Positions 57,561 to 64,000 of a stretch of DNA of 64,000 nucleotides are shown here, piece after piece; positions within the stretch are counted from its first letter, which is position 1; every line of letters starts with the position of its first letter. The DNA is taken from contig NC_049986.1 in the NCBI RefSeq assembly GCF_000003815.2, forward strand, positions 12,430,089 to 12,494,088, in the 5' to 3' direction. This DNA comes from Branchiostoma floridae. Taxonomy: Eukaryota > Chordata > Leptocardii > Amphioxiformes > Branchiostomatidae. The notes below the pieces were generated by a model. The model was not told the origin of the DNA. It searched no databases and was given only the letters and a program-made list of their open reading frames with translations. Made by a program: the position numbers and the translations under genes.

Positions 57561-59252
57561 ATGAGGAATCTCTCTTTCTAATAAAGGTTAGGGTAATGTC
57601 TTATTGACTGACTGCCAAAAGTGAAGAAAAACATTCCTTGTTGACAGAATATAAGCCTCTGTCAACAGCTAAAAAAATCCTTATGTTATGGGGGAAATTT
57701 CTGTGTGGAACTCCGAATACGTCATCTGCTCTGCTGTTCCTCAGGCAGTCATAATTTTCTGGAGAGAAAACATCACTGAGCTTCTATTGGCACGTAATTG
57801 CAAGTCGCTCACATGCCAACTACACCCACGTATACCTTCAGAAGCATTTGACAGACTTCCGACCGATCACCCACGTCGACAAGCATGCATACCTATCCGC
57901 TGCAGGCCTGCCTTGACTAATAGTAATTGCCCCTCCCCATTTAGGCCTAGCCGCCCTCATGGATTTCTGCCAGGGCCCGGGGTCCCGCAAACATAATTTT
58001 TACATCAACTTCCAAATTCCTAGTCCCCAGAAAGCGAAAGAAGAATGAAAATACTTCTACCTTTAGTACAATAACACATGGAGTCATAAACTTGTATCAC
58101 AGCGGCCAAGATAGACTCGCAGCTCTGAAAAGTTCGCGATTCCAGGACAGACGTGACCGTAACAAAAAGTTCCTAGCAACTTCCGGGTTCAGTGGCAGGT
58201 CAAAAGTTAGGTAGAACATACCATTTTTCGAAAATAATAGGGGTGCAGTCGGAATGTATGACTTGGCGCGATATGGCCTTGTGGTACGGAATGTGATTTT
58301 AGAGTGATCAAATCATCATATTCATAACCTCAGAACATGAAATGGCAGGATATATGCCAAATAACGTCAGAGAAAATTTATGTGTTTCAGAATGACATGG
58401 CTTTAATACACCTGCTATTGTATTGACTCATCAGGTGCCAGTGTCAATAACTGTTAACATGTTTTTGGCAATTGACAAATCAGTTGTTACCAACATCTGA
58501 CTGAATGCAGTTGAATGCAGACAGCGCTTAGAAGCAATTATTTTAGCATCTACCAGATAGAGTCGATTATAGTTTTAACTGCCTTCCAATCCATCGTGCC
58601 ATTACTGGCTTTAGATGGCAAATCAGTTTCCACACACCAAGAATCCCAGGCTATTGCCAGAACAGACAATAGCTGACTTGGTATCTCAAAATACCTATTC
58701 AATTCCACCTGTACCTTGCATTCCTCGTGGGCCAAGTTACAATTGCTGTTTCAACAATGATGATTGGAGGCTTGAGGATTATTTCTGAATGTACATATTT
58801 TCATCTCATGCTTGTGTCTGAATAACAATTACTCTTTGTCAAACCAAGAGGGAGCATGAGATTTATAACTCTTTTGGGAATGTTCGTATAAAGCGTGTAG
58901 ACTCAGATTCACATGAGGAACATGCCGCCTTTCATGTACTTGGATAAAGGCCAATAAATGTTACTGGGGGTACACTGAAAATGTGAAAACATGAAATGAC
59001 TGTTCTAGCTGTGGTGTAACACTGTCTATATTCATTAACTTCAAAAGCATTTCCACAGTACAGGGCAAACGATCTTTATCTAGTTGTATGTACTTGGGCC
59101 AGGATCTTATAAAGGTAGCAAAACAGATGGCAGACATGTTTGTTGTGGAGAACTTACTGCTGACATGCTAAAGCAGACGATAAGTGACAGTTACATGCTG
59201 TAGGAGAATAAACACCAGAGACACTTAGAGTTCCATTTAAAGCACACCAGTC
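57561..59252. other. Mostly featureless region between the TPR gene and the Cys paralogue
   Basis: Should contain the promoter and 5' UTR of the TPR gene, displaced or separated by the two insertions at 56467-57551; an acceptor-like TTCACAG just before the ATG exon allows a 5' UTR exon here. A minus-strand frame at 58550-58735 (RYFEIPSQLLSVLAIAWDSW) has plausible composition but no matching splice phase. No gene is certain. Confidence 0.35.
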
Positions 59253-59258
59253 TTTATT
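59253..59258 (-). terminator. Polyadenylation signal AATAAA on the minus strand
   Basis: About 950 bases beyond the stop of the Cys paralogue gene, in the context CTGAATAAAGACTGG. It may end that gene's 3' UTR or a small transcript containing the candidate exon at 59722-59873. Confidence 0.4.
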
Positions 59259-59721
59259 CAGTGCAAGCTTACAAAATCAGAACACACAATCAGACAGAAA
59301 TCAGACATAATGACACATCAGTAGTCAAATTTAGATCAGACAGGGGTCAGACAAATGAGGCATAAGTGGTCAAATATAGATTATGACAGTTCATTTTAGA
59401 ATTACTGAATACATCAAGAATACGAGCGATTGCTGTTGTTGTTTACATCCGGGGTATTCAGCGGTTGTTGCCTACCAGGACGTCAGTAGATTGGATTAAA
59501 AATTGACATTTAAATTAGCAGATCAAATTACCGGTTAATATGTAAATCAATCGTTTGCCAAACACGTTCTTTTTGCCTACCACTGCGTCACCGTGACGTC
59601 AACGCGATCGCTCGTATTTTCAGCATGTACAACATCATATGGACCATCGCAGAATTACTGGACTTGACTCATATTTGTTCAAAAGTTTAACATATTGTTT
59701 ACAACTACAAACTCACACTAC

Positions 59722-59873
59722 CTTCATGATTGCATACTCATGCACAGGAAGTAATTCTACTGTTTCCCATGGGCCATTCATTCCTGTCTTATAGTCCAAA
59801 ATATAATCTTTGATAGTCTTCAAGACTCTTAATTTTATAGCACAGTCATCTTCAGGTATTGTTGAAATTATTC
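59722..59873 (-). CDS. Candidate orphan coding exon
   Basis: Bounded by acceptor TATACAG and donor AAG|GTAGTG, open in only one frame: GIISTIPEDDCAIKLRVLKT, then KDYILDYKTGMNGPWETVEL, then LPVHEYAIMK. The composition looks like real protein, but I do not recognise it. A nearby upstream segment (60033-59970 region, MWEQFLPKAINQIDQ) also looks coding, but its phase does not join. It could be a pseudogene remnant or part of a gene whose other exons I missed. Confidence 0.3.
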
Positions 59874-60210
59874 CTGTATATAGAAATATATATTATAGAC
59901 ATTTTCCAGTGTTCAAAGAGTGTAGATTGCAATATTTTTTCGACACAGAAAGAGTGCTCAGGCAAGTTACAGAAGATAACTGGCCACCTGGTCAATCTGG
60001 TTTATTGCTTTTGGCAGAAACTGTTCCCACATAGTTGAGAGTATGAGGGCATAGCAACGTTAACCGTGTTTAGAAAAAAACTCTGGATTGGTCTGTCTCT
60101 TTTACACAAACCTTCAAACACTTGGTACCCAACCTAGTGACCACCTGGACAAGCATAGGAACATTCTAGATCTAGATGGGTACACTGATGGCTGATAGTG
60201 GTCGCTGTTT

Positions 60211-63200
60211 CTAGCTTTCTCGAACTGCAGCAAGCTTCTGTGCCAAGTTCAGCACAGTCTGGTACCGGGTGCACTTTTCCTTCCACTCAGTAGGGATGCC
60301 ATCCAGTCCACCCTGTAAGGAACGTGCAAAAAATGTTACTACTAGTTTGTATGACACATTACAACAAATGACAGGAAATTATTTCTGACTGAATAAGCTT
60401 TCTTCACTCTAAAGTCCTACATGTATTAAGGTATCGATGATTCAAGACAACAACTTTTTAAACTTATGGTACAAATGCAAACAAATGAGACATACAAATT
60501 CTGTGTAACAAAAATTTCTGATAACTACAAAATTGAAAAAGTGCTTCATTGTTCATCAAGGTTATACAATCTTATAAGTATATAGGTACATAAGACTACA
60601 TTTGATAAAAGTACATCTGGATGAAGCTCCTTGATGAACAAGTATCAATCAGAGACTCACCAAGGCACCAAAACAAGCTCCAATGAAGCAAGCCCGACTG
60701 GCGTTGTCACCACCTGCTAAGATAGCTGCTCGTACTGCAGATGTGTAGTCCGTGTGGGTGACCACACAGTGGAGAGCTGCCTGGAACTGCTTGGGTAAGG
60801 CTGGGATACAATATAGAAGAACTGTCAAATCACTTTGGACTTTATGTGTCATATTGTGTCCATACTTACAGTAAAGAATGATCTTTGAAATTGGATTGAA
60901 TTGATCAAAGTCAAACGTTGAAATAGATCAAACAAAACCATGCGACGGAATAAACATTGCACAAAGAGCTTTCACATTAAACAAAAAAGATTTGTAACAA
61001 TTTACCATAGTGAGTCAGATTAACCTAGTAACAGTGTCCATTCAAACAAAACAATCAAGAGACATATCACTGTTGTAACATGATCAAGACATACCACAGC
61101 TACTTCCAAACACCTTGTTGACAACCTCCCTGTGTGGTTTTCCCAGTGGTTTTTGTTCCTGAACTTCCCCAACTTGTTTTAGCACAGTCTCATCCTGGCC
61201 AGTGATACCCTGTCCCTCCTTCTTCCCAAGTTCTTCCATCAAGGCTTCCATCACTCCCTCCTGTTTTCCGTGTAAAATGAAGGCCTCTAATATCCTATAA
61301 AAAAGACAACAACAAAAAAATTGTCAATGCAAGAATGCAGGTGCAGTTAATATACAGGGATGCCAAAGAAGAGTATACATTTTAAATCCTAACCTGGCAT
61401 TAGCAAGAGCTGCAGACAGTGCAACGGGGTGTTTCTGTGTGACTTTGACTGCAGCCTCTACTTTTGCCAGCATGTCAGGTTGTCCCGCATACAGCGCAAC
61501 CAGAGGGGCAACCTTAGCAGCACCATCAGCTTGTGTGTCTGTGTCTGACCCTAAAACAAAAGAAATGGCTTTTGAAATTACCATTTTGTGCATTATTTGT
61601 AGAAAACCTATGGTCTGAGTGCAATTCTCATGCTCCCATTAGTTTGCTCACTACAATTGACTTCCCAATGACATGCCAACAATTTGGTGTTGAATGGGTA
61701 CTCATCACTGTAAGATATTTCCTTGTCCTTGGCTACCCACTGTAAGATTACAAAAATCTAGTACTTCCTTGTCCTTGGTGCAGATTGGCTATCCTATGTA
61801 AATTATACGATTCCATGATACAAAAGTCCATCCCTGTCCTTGGTGCTGATTGGTTACCCACTATAAGATTCCATGCTATTTCCTTGTCGTTGGTGCAGAT
61901 TGGCTATCCTCTGTAAATTATAACATAAGATTCTGTGATACAAAAGTCCATCCCTGTCCTTGGTGCTGATTGGTTACCCACTATGAGAGTTCATGATATT
62001 TTGATGTCCTTGGTGCTGATTAACAGCCTCAGTTTTCCATTGTGAGTGAGTCATCGTGGGTAGCGTATACTCACAAGTATGGCAATCAAAATGAAAGTTT
62101 CCTGTACAACTTCAATAATCTTAAAAAGGTATTACATGTATAAAAGATCCAAGTTAAACAGATATACCATATGAGGCACAAACACATTTCAAATTTTATT
62201 TGAATAAGCAGCACCACACATGTACTAGTAACTACGTCCATGCAAAATACTTCTCAATTCTTAATCCTCACCGGTGTCTTCCTTCTTGGCTTCCATACTT
62301 GCCAGGAACGCTTTGATGCTACCATTCCTCCAGGGCCCTTTGATAGGACGCGTCTTTTGATCTCCTGAAAGAAGGAAAAATCAAAGGTCAACAAATACGA
62401 GGTTTGTTACCAAAGTGGGTTTGTCAATTGCCTTCTGGGGAGTGGTTACGTTGGCTCATTTTCATCTCCCCCTATTTCTCAAGGGATAAACAGCACACTA
62501 CCAGTGTTACACCATCTCATATTATCAAGGGAGTTCAAGTTTAGACAGACAAACACAGCATTCTAATTTGAACACAAATTAACACCTCATCTTCAGAACT
62601 TCCAGGGGACAAAATTGAAGGTGGCAGCAATATACATCAAAAGGGATCCGTATGATTGCTCATGATGATAAATCTAATAAAATTTTGTGGGCTTTCCACA
62701 CCCAATTTTATGCACAGGGGTTCAGATTGAAAAAAAAAAATTCCATCGCCTCTCGTAATTCTAATGTATAATTCTAGTCATGCAGGGAAATGGTGAACAT
62801 TTCAGGTTTACCTGTGTCAAAAGCAGTGCCTGGTCCAAAGAACTTGTAAAATCTCTGCTTTAAGTCATTGACATCCAGTTCTATGGATAACAAATTGTGT
62901 TTTACATATAATCAAGACAAAACAACAACTTTACACAAACACTTTTCAATTGCCAATTTTACAATATGGACAAACGATACAGAAATTTGAGCTGGGCAGG
63001 GAGTGAGATGCAAAAATCAAACGTTTTGAGTAAAATTGATACTACCATTACCCCAGGGCCATTTAATAGAGCCCTCTGATGTACAGACAGTCAAATGGAT
63101 GTAAATTGAAAATTCAGAGCTGTTTCATGTCATATTTCTAAACCTTTGCACTCAGCCAGGGACTCCAACACTACAAAGGCCTGGTCCCCGTATGCAGTGT

Positions 63201-63792
63201 TAGTGCCGGTGTCAGTAGTGTAGAAGGGACAGGCTGATGGAGAGTGGAACTCTGGGTCCTCCCCACCAACTGCTGCATCCAGCTTCTCCAGGTCATATAC
63301 CCAGTGTAGGCCTTGTGCTGAGGAGTAAAGTGAAAACGAAGTCATTGAGTGCACTAATTGTGTGTTAATGTAAAGAAAACCAACAAACTGTTCAGATTAA
63401 GGAAATTTGCCAGGCAAAACTTGAATCTAATTCTCTAGATATTATCTGAACATTCGTGTTAGTATGCCACACCTGAGGCAAGAGAACTAGATTAGGATAT
63501 TAGGATAGGCAGTATAGACACTGCAGAGGATAGAGTGGCCGAATTCCGGAAATTCTTATTGACAACTGAGCATCCTGTCTACTCTGCAAAAATGCTGACA
63601 GAAAAATCCTGTCAAAAATAAAAATCTTATTGACAGGAACATCCTGTCAATAGCTAATCCGCCTAATTATCATAAAGGCAAGAACAGCAAGCAAGCAGCC
63701 ACTTCACCAGCCGAATCAGCCACCAGCGATCCCACTACTGCGGCAACAGCACGGGCGGATACCTCATTCGCTGGGCTCATCTGTGCGGCCAT
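60211..63792 (-). CDS. J1-crystallin-like / ADP-ribosylglycohydrolase family protein, Cys paralogue of the SelJ-like gene
   Basis: Exons (5' to 3', minus strand): 63708-63792, 63144-63317, 62812-62880, 62272-62364, 61394-61550, 61095-61294, 60661-60800, 60211-60312; in phase, 339 residues. All seven intron positions and phases match the SelJ-like gene. Motifs: VVGSLVADSAGAQGLHWVYD, AYGDQAFVVLES, GAAKVAPLVALYAGQ, ILEAFILHGK, then FGSSC with TGT (61096-61098) where the paralogue has TGA, and GGDNASRACFIGACFGALGG. It keeps one Asp of the C-terminal metal motif (GGD), but the second acidic residue is Asn-Ala; the TDDT-like motif is YGDQ. Activity is therefore uncertain. Donor of exon 2 is the weak GTTTAG. 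The start was chosen as the first ATG (GCCATGG-like context) opening the family N-terminus. Confidence 0.9.
61715..62025. repeat. Higher-order minisatellite, 120-bp period
   Basis: TCCCTGTCCTTGGTGCTGAT followed by TGGTTACCCACTAT occurs at 61831 and 61951; between them lie related TCCTTGTCSTTGGTGCAGAT units. The core CTGTCCTTGGTGCTGA is shared with the arrays at 43060 and 48950. It lies in an intron of the Cys paralogue. Confidence 0.75.
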
Positions 63793-64000
63793 CCTGTAGA
63801 TATAAGAGCCTAAGAGTAGAGCTAGAGAATACTAGTAGAAGACTTCAGTTTGGCTTGAGTAAGGCAAGTTGGGGAGGTGTTTCCTCCTGTTGGAACCGAG
63901 CCTTGTAGAAATCAACGGCTTAGATGGAAAATTTAGCTAGGTATCTGTGGATGATAAACGGAGAATCTTGCAAGTCATGAATCTGACGAATCCTGCAAGT
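63793..64000. other. 5' flank of the Cys paralogue gene
   Basis: Upstream sequence of the minus-strand start at 63792. GAATCTTGCAAGTCATGAAT and GAATCCTGCAAGT near the window end form a small direct repeat. No other feature. Confidence 0.4.

Overview
The window looks like nuclear DNA of a cephalochordate (amphioxus, Branchiostoma-like). It has compact intron-rich genes with canonical GT-AG introns, deuterostome gene content, CR1/L2-type retroelement 3' ends, many short inverted-repeat DNA elements, and minisatellites inside introns. The species call is inference from gene content and repeat style. I rebuilt gene models by hand, requiring splice sites and codon phase to agree at every junction. 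No search was run.

Layout. (1) 1-7.9 kb: no confident gene, one candidate first exon. (2) 7.9-17.0 kb, + strand: adhesion GPCR of the ADGRD1 (GPR133) type with LamG/pentraxin-like, GAIN/GPS and 7TM regions; 22 exons, 5' end not found. (3) 17.7-18.6 kb: 5'-truncated LINE. (4) 18.8-20.8 kb, - strand: intronless protein with two RING-H2 domains of RBX1-like CPLD type. (5) 21.4-21.7 kb, - strand: PET117, head-to-head with (6) TSEN15, 22.05-26.1 kb, + strand. (7) 26.6-32.7 kb, - strand: ADP-ribosylglycohydrolase/J1-crystallin-like gene whose only in-frame TGA aligns with a Cys codon of its paralogue and which has a good SECIS candidate just after its stop codon; read as selenoprotein J. (8) 34.0-38.7 kb, + strand: complete CYP4-like cytochrome P450. 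(9) 39.8-56.4 kb, - strand: an 18-exon, 1964-residue protein with a nucleotidyltransferase-like segment, a long TPR array and a helical C-terminus. (10) 56.5-57.2 kb: CR1-like fragment just upstream of that start. (11) 60.2-63.8 kb, - strand: Cys-containing paralogue of gene 7.

Themes. The two J1-crystallin-like genes form a Sec/Cys pair flanking the P450 and TPR genes, which suggests an old local duplication. Introns hold a varied set of non-autonomous DNA elements with recognisable target duplications (TTAA, about 8 bp, about 9 bp). Tandem repeats in the TPR gene include copies of its own exon ends: one array repeats an exon 3' end with its splice donor, another repeats the last coding exon.

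The strongest candidates for follow-up are the selenoprotein J gene with its SECIS, the nucleotidyltransferase-TPR protein, and the exon-derived minisatellites.
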